The notes below the pieces were generated by a model. The model was given only the letters and a program-made list of their open reading frames with translations. It made no database searches and was not told the origin of the DNA. The translations under genes were made by a program, and so were the position numbers. This document shows, piece after piece, positions 15,948 to 25,700 of a stretch of 39,958 nucleotides of DNA. Origin of the DNA: Flavobacteriales bacterium (GTDB taxonomy: Bacteria; Bacteroidota; Bacteroidia; Flavobacteriales_D; Sanyastnellaceae); the NCBI GenBank assembly GCA_023264155.1, contig JALQTD010000003.1, forward strand, positions 1 through 39,958. Direction: 5' to 3'. How positions within the stretch are numbered: the stretch's first letter is position 1; every line of letters begins with the position of its first letter.

Positions 15948-17435
15948 TCACTGCCGCTCAAAACACCCCTTGTCCGCAATGCCCACATTTCGGGGAAGGC
16001 CATCGAGGTCCACCGTGATGAAGAATTGGCTTGCGCCCCCCTCCCACAAAGAGCTGTTCGAATTCAGGTGAAAGTCGCGGTCCATCGTCGAAACAAACGG
16101 CGGCGCCTCATCCGTGGTGCAGGATCCCAACAACTCCAAAGGAAAATCGTCCGATTGCACGTCCACCGCACTGTTCCAAATAAGGGGGGCATCCAACGGA
16201 TTGATGACATCCGCCACCAACTCATCAAAATCCGTGAGCCCCGCATTGTTTCCCCACATGATGCAATTCCGGAACGAGCTTCCTTCTAAACTCCTCACCA
16301 CCAATTCGCCATCGCTCGACTCATACCAATCGTTGAAAAACACCGCCGGGGCCTGTCGCACCCCTTCCGCCCAGTAATTCGCGAAGGTGCAGTGGTCCAT
16401 GTTGTAAATGCCTCCGAGCGTAAAGGCCGCACACACTTGTCCGCAATCCGTGATGAGGTTGTTCCACCCCTCGATGACGCCGCCCTGGGCAAACAGCCCC
16501 GTAGCCGACATGTTGCGGATGCGGGTGTTGGACAACGTCAACGCCGGCGCAGTGGCGGTTCCCACCGTGTCCACTTGGATGCCGATGGTGCCGCCTTCGA
16601 GGATGGCGTGGTCAATTACAGAGCCTTTGCTTCCGAAAAACCAAAGCCCGCCACGTGCCACCGTGAACGTCTCCACCCCGAAATCCGTTTCGTACTCAAA
16701 GTCCACTTGGATGCCCCATTGGCCGGGCAAGTCGGCGTAATCGGACTCGAGCCGATCGCCTCGGAACGTGATGGGAGCCGCAAGGGCCCCGTCCGCGATG
16801 AGGGTGCCTTGGTTGATCCAAATGCCGCTCTTCGCATGGAAATACACTTCTGTGCCGGGCAGGATTTGCAGGGTACAATCCTCGTCCACCACCGGCACGC
16901 CATACACCACATGCGGACGATCAGCGGCCCACGTTTCATCGCAGGGCAAGGCAAAAACGCGATCCAGGCCGCCGTGGAAGTGGGCGTTGCGTCCCCACGC
17001 TGCGAGGGTGACGGTTTGGCTCCCCCCATTCAGCTCAAACAGCAGTTCGTCTTCCACGATGAACGGCGTCGTCGCCGCATTCGGGTCCACCGTCACCTCG
17101 ATGAACACCCAAACGCTATCTCCTGACAGCACCGGAATGTCCACCACCTCCGGCCCGGGATAACCGTCCACGTTGATGCGGAAGGGACTTGAAGCATCGG
17201 CCAAACTGATGCGGTCGATGGACACGGCTGCATCATTTGGATTGTAGACCTTCAGCGGCAAGGTCACGGACCCCACGGTGGTGAAGGACGTGTCGAACAG
17301 AATCGTGTCCGCCGAAAAGGCCAATTCCAGCCCCGGCTCATCGGAAAACACCACCTCGCGGCACCCCCCAGCCGACCAAAGGGCCAACACCCCGAGCACC
17401 GCCCCCAAACTCCCTTGCCAAAACCACCTATTCAT
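15948..17435 (-). CDS. Right-handed beta-helix lipoprotein
   Basis: A 495-residue protein beginning with a lipoprotein signal peptide (FWQGSLGAVLGVLALWSAGGC, lipidated Cys in the SAGGC box). After an Ig-like region (residues 60-150), a parallel beta-helix is suggested by pectate-lyase-like rungs: ILPGTEVYFHAKSGIWINQGTLIADG, GSVIDHAILEGGTIGIQV, LSNTRIRNMSATGLFAQGG, MDHCTFANYW, FRNCIMWGNNAG. Many Bacteroidota have such surface lipoproteins of unknown ligand; enzymatic activity is not evident. CATCTTTG, a one-base variant of the promoter consensus, lies four bases before this ATG, which selects it over an in-frame codon at 17561. Confidence 0.75.
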   Translation of the reverse strand: MNRWFWQGSLGAVLGVLALWSAGGCREVVFSDEPGLELAFSADTILFDTSFTTVGSVTLPLKVYNPNDAAVSIDRISLADASSPFRINVDGYPGPEVVDIPVLSGDSVWVFIEVTVDPNAATTPFIVEDELLFELNGGSQTVTLAAWGRNAHFHGGLDRVFALPCDETWAADRPHVVYGVPVVDEDCTLQILPGTEVYFHAKSGIWINQGTLIADGALAAPITFRGDRLESDYADLPGQWGIQVDFEYETDFGVETFTVARGGLWFFGSKGSVIDHAILEGGTIGIQVDTVGTATAPALTLSNTRIRNMSATGLFAQGGVIEGWNNLITDCGQVCAAFTLGGIYNMDHCTFANYWAEGVRQAPAVFFNDWYESSDGELVVRSLEGSSFRNCIMWGNNAGLTDFDELVADVINPLDAPLIWNSAVDVQSDDFPLELLGSCTTDEAPPFVSTMDRDFHLNSNSSLWEGGASQFFITVDLDGLPRNVGIADKGCFERQ

Positions 17436-17439
17436 ACCA

Positions 17440-17447
17440 CAAAGATG
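17440..17447 (-). promoter_or_regulatory. -7 element CATCTTTG of the beta-helix lipoprotein gene
   Basis: The minus strand reads CATCTTTG, one mismatch to TAnnTTTG, four bases before the ATG at 17435. The 26-base gap to the divergent gene also contains CAAATTCG at 17450-17457, four bases before the ATG at 17462, a weak match for the opposite direction. Confidence 0.45.
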
Positions 17448-17461
17448 ACCAAATTCGCACC

Positions 17462-18070
17462 ATGAACGTGGACCACCCTGCATTTCTTGTGCACCTCGCG
17501 CAAGCCGATCCCATTTTGCACAACCTCGTGCAAGCCCAAGGCGAGCTGGCTTGGCCGGCACAGCGTCCCCACCATGAGGCCTTGGTGCGCGCCATCGTCG
17601 GACAGCAAGTCAGCACGCGGGCTGCAGCAACGATTTTTGATCGGGTACAAGCCCTTTATCCAACGGGGCACATCACCCCCTGTGGGACCCTCGACTTGTC
17701 AGTGGAAACCCTGCGCAGCGCCGGCCTCAGCCAGCAAAAGGTGCGGTATGTCCACGCGGTTGCCCAAGCCTGGTCCGACGAACCCCACCGCTACGAACAC
17801 CTCGCCGAGCTTTCAGATGAGGACGTGCTGGAGGCCCTGACGCGCATCACTGGCGTCGGCGTGTGGACGGCTCAGATGTTTTTGATGTTCACCTTGCGCA
17901 GGCCGGACGTGTTTGCCCCGAATGACTTGGGGCTGAAAAAAGCCATGGCCAACCTCTACGGGTTGGCCATGGCAGATTCCAATCGGAAATTCGATGCGTT
18001 TGCTGAGCGGTGGTCTCCCTACCGGAGTTGGGCCTCCCTGCACCTGTGGGAGAGCCTCAAACCGCGCTGA
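17462..18070 (+). CDS. DNA-3-methyladenine glycosylase II (HhH-GPD family)
   Basis: A 202-residue base-excision repair glycosylase of the AlkA/HhH-GPD superfamily, releasing alkylated purines from DNA. ALVRAIVGQQVSTRAAATIFDR (residues 40-61) is the conserved helical region, RITGVGVWTAQMFLMF (128-143) the helix-hairpin-helix with the GVG turn, and FAPNDLGLKKA contains the catalytic Asp155. It lacks the AlkA N-terminal beta domain, as do many short bacterial forms. There is no C-terminal Fe-S cluster Cys set, which separates it from MutY/Nth. It ends one base before the stop of the convergent rpoD gene. Confidence 0.85.
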   Translation: MNVDHPAFLVHLAQADPILHNLVQAQGELAWPAQRPHHEALVRAIVGQQVSTRAAATIFDRVQALYPTGHITPCGTLDLSVETLRSAGLSQQKVRYVHAVAQAWSDEPHRYEHLAELSDEDVLEALTRITGVGVWTAQMFLMFTLRRPDVFAPNDLGLKKAMANLYGLAMADSNRKFDAFAERWSPYRSWASLHLWESLKPR

Positions 18071-18071
18071 A

Positions 18072-18941
18072 TCAGCCCAAATAGCTTTTCAGGATGCGGC
18101 TGCGGCTGGTGTGCTTGAGCCGGCGGATGGCCTTCTCCTTGATTTGGCGCACGCGCTCGCGGGTCAAATCAAAGCGCTCCCCGATTTCCTCCAAGGTCAT
18201 CGGATGCTCGCCATTCAGCCCGAAATACAAGCGGATGACGTCGCCCTCACGCGGGGTCAAGGTGCGCAACGAACGCTCAATCTCCTTCCGCAGCGATTCG
18301 TTCATCAAGTCCGTATCCGGAGAAGGCGTGTCTCCGAGGCGCAGCACATCCATCATGGTGCTCGAACTTTCGTCGCCTTCCTTCAACGGCGCGTCCAAGG
18401 ACGTGTGACGGCTGGAGTTCTTCATGCTCTGCTTCACCTCGTCGAGCGTCATGTCCAACGTTTCGGCAAGTTCTGCTGCCGTCGGCGGGCGTTCAAACTC
18501 CTGCTCCAAGCGAGCGAAAGCCTTGTTGATTTTGTTGATGCTGCCGATTTTGTTCAAGGGCAAGCGCACAATCCGGCTCTGTTCGGCAAGGGCTTGGAGG
18601 ATGCTTTGGCGGATCCACCAAACGGCGTAAGAGATGAACTTAAAACCGCGGGTTTCGTCGAAACGCTGTGCGGCTTTGATCAGGCCGAGGTTGCCTTCAT
18701 TGATCAAGTCGGGCAATGAAAGGCCTTGGTTTTGGTACTGCTTCGACACCGATACTACGAAACGGAGGTTTGCTTTTGTCAGCTTCTCGAGTGCCACTTG
18801 GTCGCCTTGCTTGATGCGACGGGCCAACTCGACTTCTTCCTCCGCAGTGATCAGGTCGACGCGACCGATTTCCTGAAGGTACTTGTCAAGAGATGCAGTT
18901 TCCCGGTTGGTCACCTGCTTGGTAATCTTGAGCTGCCTCAT
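18072..18941 (-). CDS. rpoD: Primary sigma-70 factor of the Bacteroidota type
   Basis: A 289-residue sigma-70 factor with the short N-terminus typical of the Bacteroidota housekeeping sigma, lacking the long region 1.1 of E. coli. Region 1.2 is [28 protein letters not shown]; region 2 includes [58 protein letters not shown]; region 4.2 ends in [31 protein letters not shown]. It should recognise TTTG/TAnnTTTG promoters such as those listed here. There is no TAnnTTTG within 150 bases upstream, so its own promoter is unclear; a hairpin lies at 18987-19012 in the gap to pnp. Confidence 0.95.
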   Translation of the reverse strand: MRQLKITKQVTNRETASLDKYLQEIGRVDLITAEEEVELARRIKQGDQVALEKLTKANLRFVVSVSKQYQNQGLSLPDLINEGNLGLIKAAQRFDETRGFKFISYAVWWIRQSILQALAEQSRIVRLPLNKIGSINKINKAFARLEQEFERPPTAAELAETLDMTLDEVKQSMKNSSRHTSLDAPLKEGDESSSTMMDVLRLGDTPSPDTDLMNESLRKEIERSLRTLTPREGDVIRLYFGLNGEHPMTLEEIGERFDLTRERVRQIKEKAIRRLKHTSRSRILKSYLG

Positions 18942-18986
18942 ATAATGGGATTTGGTGGGTTACTGTTGGATGTTTGAGGGACGGAA

Positions 18987-19012
18987 GCCCCGCTGCTGGT
19001 GTGCAACGGGGC
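18987..19012 (-). terminator. Hairpin between pnp and rpoD
   Basis: GCCCCG (18987-18992) pairs with CGGGGC (19007-19012), with an inner TGC/GCA pairing across a one-base bulge on each side. The T-tract after it on the minus strand is poor. It could end pnp transcripts or be a leader structure of rpoD in this 147-base gap. Confidence 0.35.
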
Positions 19013-19088
19013 GTTCGCCTACTCATGGGGATGCTTCAGATAACGAAACGGGCCCCGTATGGGTTGCCTGCGGACAGGCCAAAATTCA

Positions 19089-21320
19089 TCAATCGCGTGG
19101 ACGTCGGTCGCCCCGGTCGCGTCCACGACCCCCGCGATCTCCGCGATCTCCGCGTGGACGGTCGCCCCGTTCAGGACGTTCGACGTATCCTTCAGGCTTC
19201 GGCATCAGCACCTTGCGGCTCAGCTTGATTTTGCCCGTCTTCGGGTCACGTCCGACGACCTTGAACTTGACGACTTCACCTTCAGAAATGACATCCTCAA
19301 CGCGGTCAACGCGTTCCCAAGCCAGCTCCGAGACGTGCAACAACCCATCCTGTCCCGGGATGACTTCAACGAAGGCGCCGTATGGCATGATGCTCTTCAC
19401 CTTGCCTTCGTATTCTTCGCCGATTTCAACCGTTGGAGGGAAGGCAATGGCTTTGATGCGCTTGACGGCATCATCGATGGCCGTTTTGTTCGATGCGGCG
19501 ACTTGGACCATGCCCTTGCCGTCCACGTCATCAATGGAAACCGTCGCTCCCGTGACCGCTTGGATCTCTTGGATGATTTTTCCGCCTGGGCCGATGATCG
19601 GACCGATCGATTCGCCCGGGACTTCGAATTGGACGATGCGCGGAGCATGTTCCTTGTAATCCGCACGGGGCTCCGAAATCGATCCGAGCATCTCGCGCCG
19701 GATGTGGTGGCGGCCTTCACGTGCCTGGGCCAATGCCTCACGGAGTTGGGTGAAGCTCAAGCCCTTGATTTTGATGTCCATTTGGCAAGCGGTGATGCCC
19801 GCCTCCGTGCCGGTCACTTTGAAATCCATGTCACCGAGGTGATCTTCGTCTCCCAAGATGTCCGAAAGCACCACGTATTTGCCGGTCTCGGCATCCGTGA
19901 TCAGGCCCATCGCAATGCCCGATACGGGCGCTTTGATTTGAACGCCACCGTCCATCAAGGCCAACGTACCCGCACAAACGGTCGCCATGGAGGAAGAACC
20001 GTTGGATTCCAGGATCTCCGACACCAAACGGATGGTGTACGGGCAATCCTCGGCCGCAGGCAACACGCCCTTCAGCGCGCGCCATGCCAGGTTTCCGTGT
20101 CCGATTTCGCGGCGGCTCGTGCCCCGCAGGGGACGCTCCTCACCGGTTGAGAACGGGGGGAAGTTGTAGTGCAACAAGAACCGCTCGTTGCGGCGAACCA
20201 GCGCCCCATCGATCAATTGCTCATCGAGCTTCGTGCCCAACGTCAAAGTCGTCAGCGACTGCGTCTCACCGCGCGTAAAGATGGAACTGCCATGGCAACC
20301 CGGCAGGTAGTCCACTTCCGTCCAAATCGGGCGGATTTCCGTGGGCTTCCGGCCGTCGAGGCGGGTCTGCTCATTGAGCAACAAATCGCGGACAGCCTTC
20401 TTCTGAGCAGACTTGATGTATTGGGCCAACATGAAGCCCTTCTCCGCGCGCTCTTCGTCGCTCAGCGTGGCCACGAACTCCTCCTTGATGCGACCAAACG
20501 CCTCTTTGCGCTCCTCCTTCGAGCTGCCGTTTTTCGCCGCTTCGTAGAAGGGAGCGTAGAGCGCCTCGTTCACGCGAGCGCGCAACTCCTCGTCGTGGTT
20601 CTCGTGGTTGTATTCACGGGTCACGCCGTAGTGACCGGTCGACTTGGCGAGGGCGATTTGCGCCTCACACTGGGCCTTGATGGCGGCGTGCGCGACCTCG
20701 ATGGCGTCCACCATCTCGTCTTCGCTCGCTTCGTTCATTTCACCTTCCACCATGACGATGGAATCGAGCGAACCTGCGACCATGATGTCCATGTCCGCGG
20801 CTTCCAGCTCTGAACGCAAGGGGTTAACGATGAATTCACCGTTCACACGTGCCACGCGCACTTCTGAGATGGGACCGTCAAACGGCACGTCGCTCACAGC
20901 GATGCATGCCGATGCGGCGAGGCCTGCCAAGCTATCTGGCAGCACTTCTTCGTCCGCAGACATCAGCTGGATCATCACCTGGGTTCCCGCGTGATAATCC
21001 TCCGGGAAGGTGGGGCGCAATGCCCGGTCCACCAAGCGCATGACCAACACCTCCGAATCCGAAGGACGCGCCTCGCGCTTGAAGAATCCACCTGGGAAAC
21101 GGCCCGCGGCCGCATATTTCTCGCGGTAATCGACCGTGAGGGGAAGGAAGTCCACTTCGTCTCGGACTTCGTGAGAAGAAACGACCGTGGCGAGGAGCAT
21201 CGTGTCTCCTGAGCGCACTACGACTGAGCCGTGTGCTTGCTTCGCCAGTTTACCTGTTTCGAGGGTGATCTCGCGCCCATTGCCGAGATCGATGGTTTGG
21301 TTGTGTACCGTATAATTCAT
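19089..21320 (-). CDS. pnp: Polyribonucleotide nucleotidyltransferase (PNPase)
   Basis: A 743-residue 3'-5' phosphorolytic exoribonuclease, core of RNA turnover. Two RNase PH domains (about 1-230 and 310-540) flank an all-helical linker; the second contains the [19 protein letters not shown] and [17 protein letters not shown] motifs with the catalytic acidic residues. A KH domain ([13 protein letters not shown]) and an S1 domain ([33 protein letters not shown]) follow. The last 28 residues are an Arg/Asp/Gly-rich tail of repeated RGDRG units, probably disordered and RNA-binding. Gene order rpsO-pnp is the same as in E. coli. No promoter element of the local type is seen directly before it, so it may depend on readthrough from rpsO. 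Confidence 0.97.
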   Translation of the reverse strand: MNYTVHNQTIDLGNGREITLETGKLAKQAHGSVVVRSGDTMLLATVVSSHEVRDEVDFLPLTVDYREKYAAAGRFPGGFFKREARPSDSEVLVMRLVDRALRPTFPEDYHAGTQVMIQLMSADEEVLPDSLAGLAASACIAVSDVPFDGPISEVRVARVNGEFIVNPLRSELEAADMDIMVAGSLDSIVMVEGEMNEASEDEMVDAIEVAHAAIKAQCEAQIALAKSTGHYGVTREYNHENHDEELRARVNEALYAPFYEAAKNGSSKEERKEAFGRIKEEFVATLSDEERAEKGFMLAQYIKSAQKKAVRDLLLNEQTRLDGRKPTEIRPIWTEVDYLPGCHGSSIFTRGETQSLTTLTLGTKLDEQLIDGALVRRNERFLLHYNFPPFSTGEERPLRGTSRREIGHGNLAWRALKGVLPAAEDCPYTIRLVSEILESNGSSSMATVCAGTLALMDGGVQIKAPVSGIAMGLITDAETGKYVVLSDILGDEDHLGDMDFKVTGTEAGITACQMDIKIKGLSFTQLREALAQAREGRHHIRREMLGSISEPRADYKEHAPRIVQFEVPGESIGPIIGPGGKIIQEIQAVTGATVSIDDVDGKGMVQVAASNKTAIDDAVKRIKAIAFPPTVEIGEEYEGKVKSIMPYGAFVEVIPGQDGLLHVSELAWERVDRVEDVISEGEVVKFKVVGRDPKTGKIKLSRKVLMPKPEGYVERPERGDRPRGDRGDRGGRGRDRGDRRPRD

Positions 21321-21369
21321 CTATTCCTAAAAATCATCCTGTGAGCCGCCCTTCCGTTGAAGTCCAGCA

Positions 21370-21388
21370 GCGCCCCGCGCAAGGGCGC
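21370..21388 (-). other. Stem-loop in the pnp leader
   Basis: GCGCCC (21370-21375) and GGGCGC (21383-21388) form a perfect six-base stem with a seven-base loop, placed between the rpsO terminator and the pnp start. In E. coli a leader stem-loop of pnp is cut by RNase III for autoregulation; the same role here is only an analogy. Confidence 0.35.
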
Positions 21389-21395
21389 AAAAAGA

Positions 21396-21429
21396 AGAAG
21401 AAGGCAATGGAATTCCACTGCCTTCTTCT
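21396..21429 (-). terminator. Intrinsic terminator of rpsO
   Basis: An 11-base perfect stem (21396-21406 with 21419-21429) is extended by an inner TGGAATTCCA palindrome past one mismatch. On the minus strand it is followed by TCTTTTTG, a T-rich tract, 13 bases after the rpsO stop. It should end or reduce transcription before pnp. Confidence 0.75.
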
Positions 21430-21441
21430 GCGCAAGTTCAA

Positions 21442-21711
21442 TTAGCGACGCAATCCCAACTCTGCAATGATGCTCCGGTAGCGGGTGATGTCTTTCGCCT
21501 TCAAGTAATCGAGCAACTTCCGACGCTTACCGACCAACTTGATCAAGGCGCGTTGGGTGTGGAAATCCTTCCGGTTCTTCTTCAGGTGCTCGGTCAAGTG
21601 AGCAATCCGGAATGAGAACATGGCGATTTGCGCCTCTGGGCTTCCCGTGTCTTGTTCTCCTTTGCCGTGCTTGGCAAAGAATTCTTTCTTCTTCTCTGAT
21701 GTCAAATACAT
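21442..21711 (-). CDS. rpsO: 30S ribosomal protein S15
   Basis: An 89-residue protein with the exact usual length of S15. MYLTSEKKKEFFAKHGK opens the family sequence, DTGSPEAQIA is the conserved loop, and LTEHLKKNRKDFHTQRALIKLVGKRRKLLDYL is the 16S rRNA-binding helical region. S15 nucleates assembly of the 30S platform. An in-frame ATG at 21744 is rejected because it adds a non-family N-terminus and lies inside the leader. The promoter TACATTTG at 21756-21763 gives a 44-base leader, long for this window, leaving room for the S15 translational autoregulation known in other bacteria. Confidence 0.97.
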   Translation of the reverse strand: MYLTSEKKKEFFAKHGKGEQDTGSPEAQIAMFSFRIAHLTEHLKKNRKDFHTQRALIKLVGKRRKLLDYLKAKDITRYRSIIAELGLRR

Positions 21712-21755
21712 GTCGAAATCAAATTGATGTTCGTGATGCTGCAAAATTGCGGGTG

Positions 21756-21763
21756 CAAATGTA
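21756..21763 (-). promoter_or_regulatory. rpsO promoter, -7 element TACATTTG
   Basis: The minus strand reads TACATTTG, a perfect TAnnTTTG match. A TTG 19 bases further upstream fits the -33 TTTG element, so this is one of the few complete promoters in the window. Confidence 0.6.
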
Positions 21764-21777
21764 CACCAAATCCCGTG

Positions 21778-22650
21778 TTATCCAACTTTCTCTTCCCCAA
21801 CCGGTGCATCCACCATCGCCCGCAAGTAAAAGGACAGCTTTTCCTTGAGGTCTTTGCGTTCCACGATGGCATCGAGGAAGCCGTGTTCTAACAGGAATTC
21901 AGAACGTTGGAACCCTTCGGGCAGGTCCTTGCCGATGGTCTCCTTCACCACCCGCGGACCGGCAAAGCCGATGAGGGCATTCGGTTCGGCGATGTTGAGA
22001 TCCCCGAGCATGGCGAACGACGCGGTCACGCCGCCCGTGGTCGGGTCGGTCAGGACCGAAATGTAGGGCAGCTTCGCTTGGGCGAGCAGGGAAAGGCGGG
22101 CGCTGGTTTTGGCCATTTGCATGAGGCTCAACCCCGCCTCCATCATCCGCGCGCCACCTGATTTGCTGATGCAGATGTACGGGCAGTTTTTTTTCAAGGC
22201 CAAATCGATGCCGCGCGCAATTTTCTCGCCCACCACCGAACCCATCGACCCCCCGATGAAGGAGAAGTCCATGGCGCTCACCACCACGGGCATGCCGTCG
22301 AGTTCACCACTGGCAGTGCGGATGGCATCCTCCAGCTCCGTCTTTTCCTTCGCCTTTTCCAGACGGCTTTTGTAATCGGTGGTGTCTTTGAACTCGAGCG
22401 GATCTGCGGACACCATTTTAGCTGCGACTTCGCGGAACTTGCCGCCATCGAACAGGATGTCAAAATAGGCTTGGCTGCCAATGCGCTCGTGGTGACCGCA
22501 TGTGGCACAGACGTGCAACGTGCCCGCAAACTCCTGGGACGTGACCACGTTTTTACAACCTGGACACTTGTACCATGCGCCTTCGGGAATTTCCTTCTTC
22601 TCAGTGCTCTTCGTGGTAATGCCGTCTTGACTGCGTTTAAACCATCCCAT
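21778..22650 (-). CDS. accD: Acetyl-CoA carboxylase carboxyltransferase subunit beta
   Basis: A 290-residue beta subunit of the carboxyltransferase that makes malonyl-CoA for fatty acid synthesis. The N-terminal zinc ribbon is visible as CPGCKN...CATCGHH, followed by the crotonase-like core: [18 protein letters not shown] and [22 protein letters not shown], where the backbone amides form the oxyanion hole, then [18 protein letters not shown] and [24 protein letters not shown] is a classic AccD start; a frame open to 22854 is rejected. The start is preceded by a 21-base spacer to the TACCTTTA promoter element. The alpha subunit is not in the window. Confidence 0.97.
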   Translation of the reverse strand: MGWFKRSQDGITTKSTEKKEIPEGAWYKCPGCKNVVTSQEFAGTLHVCATCGHHERIGSQAYFDILFDGGKFREVAAKMVSADPLEFKDTTDYKSRLEKAKEKTELEDAIRTASGELDGMPVVVSAMDFSFIGGSMGSVVGEKIARGIDLALKKNCPYICISKSGGARMMEAGLSLMQMAKTSARLSLLAQAKLPYISVLTDPTTGGVTASFAMLGDLNIAEPNALIGFAGPRVVKETIGKDLPEGFQRSEFLLEHGFLDAIVERKDLKEKLSFYLRAMVDAPVGEEKVG

Positions 22651-22671
22651 GTTGAAGTGAATTTGAGCAGG

Positions 22672-22679
22672 TAAAGGTA
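22672..22679 (-). promoter_or_regulatory. accD promoter, -7 element TACCTTTA
   Basis: On the minus strand, TACCTTTA lies 21 bases before the accD ATG, giving a short A/C-rich leader. It differs from the consensus in the final base, as does the element before the HMG-CoA lyase gene. Confidence 0.45.
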
Positions 22680-22696
22680 CTGAAAGGAGCGGGGAA

Positions 22697-24940
22697 TCAG
22701 AACGGGTGACCGATTCCGATGTGAAATGCGCCGCGGGCCTTGGTTTGGCCCAACCATCGGGCACCCAACGGCTGCGTAGGATCGTGCAAGCGCAAGCCGC
22801 CATCGAGGCGCAGGAGGAAGAAGCCAAAATCCCAGCGCGCACCGAGGCCACCATTCCATGCCACGCTCTGCCACCGCCCGCCGGCCCACGTCGCCGAGGC
22901 CGCTACCCCCTCCGCAGCGCGCATCCACACGTTGCCCGCGTCGGCGAAAATGGCCAGGGTAAAGGACTCGGTCAGCGGCTCGCGGTACTCGATGTTCAGC
23001 TCGGCGCGCCAATCGCCCACGCCGCGGATGGCTCCTTCGGCCTCGGCGTCCACCACGCCCCCGGGCCCCACATCCCGGGTCGCCCAGCCGCGCAATCCGT
23101 TCACGCCGCCGCCGAAAAAACTGCGGTCGTAGGGCAGGCTGTTCAAGTTGGGTCCGACCCAGGCCACCCCGAGGTAGGCGCGGGCGGCGATTTGGCCTGG
23201 AGCTTCCGGATCTTCCCGGGTACCGAAACGCACATCTTGCTCCACCCGCACAAATTGCGCCACCGGGACCCCGGCCATGACGAATGCTCCTTCTTCGTTC
23301 TGAGGCAGTTGGAGCGCATCCCCCAAGTGCCGCCACAGCTGGCCGCTCCACTCCACGGAAGAGCGCACACCGCCAAGCCACGTCGCCTGCTCCCTCCACC
23401 CGGATCGCCACGCGAGGCGCGTCAAGGTCGAGGCGTAGTCCTGAAAACGGGATTTCAAAAACGGATTGCCCTGTGCGTCCAACCATTCCACAAACGCATC
23501 TTCAGCCTCCAAGTCCGTGTAGTTGAACTCAAATAAATCAATATTAACCAAGCTATTACGCGACTCGTTCTCGACAAACTCAAACCCATACCGCATGGCA
23601 AAGGCCTTCCGCAAATAATCCGGACGAGCCTCCCGGCGGAAGGCCAGCCCAAGCTCCGAACGGGCCGCATTCGATGGCCGCAACCGGTGCAATCCGAGCG
23701 GGGGAATGCCCAAAATCGAATAGTTCGCCTCGAGCGACCACTCCCCGCTGTTGGGCACCAGGGCCGCTTCGTTGTAACTGAAGGGCTGGGTGGAACTGAT
23801 ACCCGCTGTTGCCGTCCACTCCAATTGGTCTCCACGCCCCGAAACATTGCGGTCCGTCCAGCTCACGCGCAATAGCGGACCGTAACGCACATCGGTACGC
23901 GTGAAATCCACCTCCGTTTGCAACCCAAACCGTTTGCGCTGCCACAGCCGAACATCCACGTCCACCCACCGCTGTCCCGCATCGTCTAACCGGGTTGTCG
24001 TCGGCATTTCGACCCGACTCACGGCCGGCAGGCGCATGAGCCGCCGATACGTGGTCTCGAGCGCTTCCCGGTCATACAAGGCGCCGATTTCCGCGGCTAT
24101 CAGGTGATCCAGGACCGCTTCCCGCAGTGGATGCACCAGCCCGCTGTCCTGCTCCTGCACCGCAATGCTCCCAAGCCGCAGGCGTTCATGTGGGCGGGCC
24201 AAATCCGATTGCACCACCGGCCGAATCACCACCTTCACCCCGATCCGGTGCTCCCCTGCCCCGCGGCTCCCGATCGAGTCGGCCTCGTACGCGATGTACG
24301 CCTCGTCGAACTCTGCATACCCTTTGGACTGCAGCACCCGCGCAATGCGCCCACGCTCGGCGTCCAACACATCCGCATCAAAGGCCCTCCCCGGTTGCAC
24401 CAGCGACTGCGGCATGACATCCCGCGGGTTAATGCCCGTCCCTTCCATGCTCCACTCCACTCGCCCCACCTTCCACAATGCGCCCAAATCCATGACGTAC
24501 CGCACCGCCAGCCGCCGATTCCGCAACGTATCCAACTCCACTGCTCCCTGAGCGTCCAAATACCCCGCCCTCCGTGCGAGCGCCTCCAAATTGCGCACGG
24601 TCCGATCCCCCATTGCGGCATCCCAAGTCACAGGCGCCTCGCCGAACGTTTCCACCATCCAATAGCGCAGGCCTTTGTCCGGCGATTTCCCCCGCGCAGC
24701 CCGCGCCTCCCGCCGCCGTGACAACACTTCAGGCCGAACGAGCTCATGCGCCCGCAACCGCAAGCGGACCCCGAGCGTCCGTTGGTTCTCCACCAAGCGC
24801 AGCACGGACTCCCCGTCCAAATCCACTTCCTGCCCCCATGCAATGCCTTGCTCCTCCACCAACCACTCCCCCGCCGGCAAATTCCGCGTCAATTGGCAGC
24901 CCGTCAGCAGAAAAACCATGGCGTACATTTGTGCCCGCAT
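22697..24940 (-). CDS. tamL: TamL-type outer-membrane assembly lipoprotein (BamA/TamA family)
   Basis: A 747-residue outer-membrane protein. A short lipoprotein signal ([15 protein letters not shown]) puts a lipidated Cys at residue 15, as in TamL, the Bacteroidota version of TamA. POTRA-like domains fill the first half ([12 protein letters not shown]..., [25 protein letters not shown]), and the C-terminal 16-strand barrel ends [19 protein letters not shown] with the terminal Phe needed for membrane insertion. [19 protein letters not shown] is the conserved substrate-exit motif with the R-G-W of Omp85 proteins. It should assist insertion of outer-membrane proteins or lipid transport with TamB, which is not in the window. 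A longer frame to 25057 is rejected. Its ATG shares two bases with the start codon of the divergent methyltransferase gene. Confidence 0.85.
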   Translation of the reverse strand: MRAQMYAMVFLLTGCQLTRNLPAGEWLVEEQGIAWGQEVDLDGESVLRLVENQRTLGVRLRLRAHELVRPEVLSRRREARAARGKSPDKGLRYWMVETFGEAPVTWDAAMGDRTVRNLEALARRAGYLDAQGAVELDTLRNRRLAVRYVMDLGALWKVGRVEWSMEGTGINPRDVMPQSLVQPGRAFDADVLDAERGRIARVLQSKGYAEFDEAYIAYEADSIGSRGAGEHRIGVKVVIRPVVQSDLARPHERLRLGSIAVQEQDSGLVHPLREAVLDHLIAAEIGALYDREALETTYRRLMRLPAVSRVEMPTTTRLDDAGQRWVDVDVRLWQRKRFGLQTEVDFTRTDVRYGPLLRVSWTDRNVSGRGDQLEWTATAGISSTQPFSYNEAALVPNSGEWSLEANYSILGIPPLGLHRLRPSNAARSELGLAFRREARPDYLRKAFAMRYGFEFVENESRNSLVNIDLFEFNYTDLEAEDAFVEWLDAQGNPFLKSRFQDYASTLTRLAWRSGWREQATWLGGVRSSVEWSGQLWRHLGDALQLPQNEEGAFVMAGVPVAQFVRVEQDVRFGTREDPEAPGQIAARAYLGVAWVGPNLNSLPYDRSFFGGGVNGLRGWATRDVGPGGVVDAEAEGAIRGVGDWRAELNIEYREPLTESFTLAIFADAGNVWMRAAEGVAASATWAGGRWQSVAWNGGLGARWDFGFFLLRLDGGLRLHDPTQPLGARWLGQTKARGAFHIGIGHPF
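24924..24931 (+). promoter_or_regulatory. -7 element TACATTTG of the RNA methyltransferase gene, inside tamL
   Basis: A perfect TAnnTTTG match seven bases before the ATG at 24939. It lies wholly inside the first codons of tamL on the other strand, so the promoter and the TamL lipoprotein signal share the same bases. Confidence 0.5.
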
Positions 24941-25700
24941 GATTACGAAAGCTGAACTCCATTCCGTCCGGGCCTTGCGCCACCGCGCGACCCGCGAAAC
25001 GGAAGGGCTCTTCGTAGTGGAGGGTTGGAAAGGCATCATGGAGTTGCTCGCGAGCACGGTGGATGTGGTGCGAATTTACGCGCGGAGCGAAGTTCAACCA
25101 CCATCCGGACATTTCCTTCCAGATGCCGCCGTTCCGGTCACCGCTAAGGAGATGGAAAGGATGTCGCAGATGAAAACACCGCCGGGCATTTTGGCCACTG
25201 CGCGCATCCCCGACCCCGGCCCCGCTCCACGCGACTTCGAACACCTCGCCACCTCCCGCATCCCCTTGTTGCTCTACTGCGACGGCATTGCGGATCCGGG
25301 CAACTTGGGCACCCTCATCCGCACGGCGGATTGGTTCGGATTTGCAGGTGTGGTGTGCGACCGCACGGGCGTGGATCCGTGGAACGCGAAGTGCCTGCAG
25401 GCCTCCATGGGGTCAGCGATGCGGATGCGGATTTGGACCGTGGATGGAGCCGATTGGTTGCGGCAGTGGAAATCGCCTGTTTGGGCGCTCGACGCGCACG
25501 GGTCCGACCTGTGCCAAACCACGTGGCAACCCGGCGCACTGGTCATCGGCTCCGAATCCCACGGCTTATCCGCCGAAGCGCGTGAACGTGCCACGGAGAC
25601 CCTCGCCATTCCGGGTGCCGGTCAAACTGAGTCCTTGAATGCCGCCATCGCCGGCAGCATCGCCATGTTCGAAATCGCGCGTTCCGTTCAGGCGTTCTGA
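24939..25700 (+). CDS. SpoU (TrmH) family RNA 2'-O-methyltransferase
   Basis: A 253-residue SPOUT-class enzyme that methylates ribose 2'-OH in rRNA or tRNA with S-adenosylmethionine. The N-terminal substrate-binding domain contains HRATRETEGLFVVEGWKGI. The three SpoU motifs are present: LYCDGIADPGNLGTLIRTADWFGF, ALVIGSESHGLS and LAIPGAGQTESLNAAIAGSIAMFE, which together form the trefoil knot. Length and layout fit TrmH/RlmB relatives; the target nucleotide is unknown. The start ATG overlaps that of tamL (CATG, 24938-24941). The 3' end overlaps the convergent acyltransferase gene by 13 bases. Confidence 0.9.
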   Translation: MITKAELHSVRALRHRATRETEGLFVVEGWKGIMELLASTVDVVRIYARSEVQPPSGHFLPDAAVPVTAKEMERMSQMKTPPGILATARIPDPGPAPRDFEHLATSRIPLLLYCDGIADPGNLGTLIRTADWFGFAGVVCDRTGVDPWNAKCLQASMGSAMRMRIWTVDGADWLRQWKSPVWALDAHGSDLCQTTWQPGALVIGSESHGLSAEARERATETLAIPGAGQTESLNAAIAGSIAMFEIARSVQAF

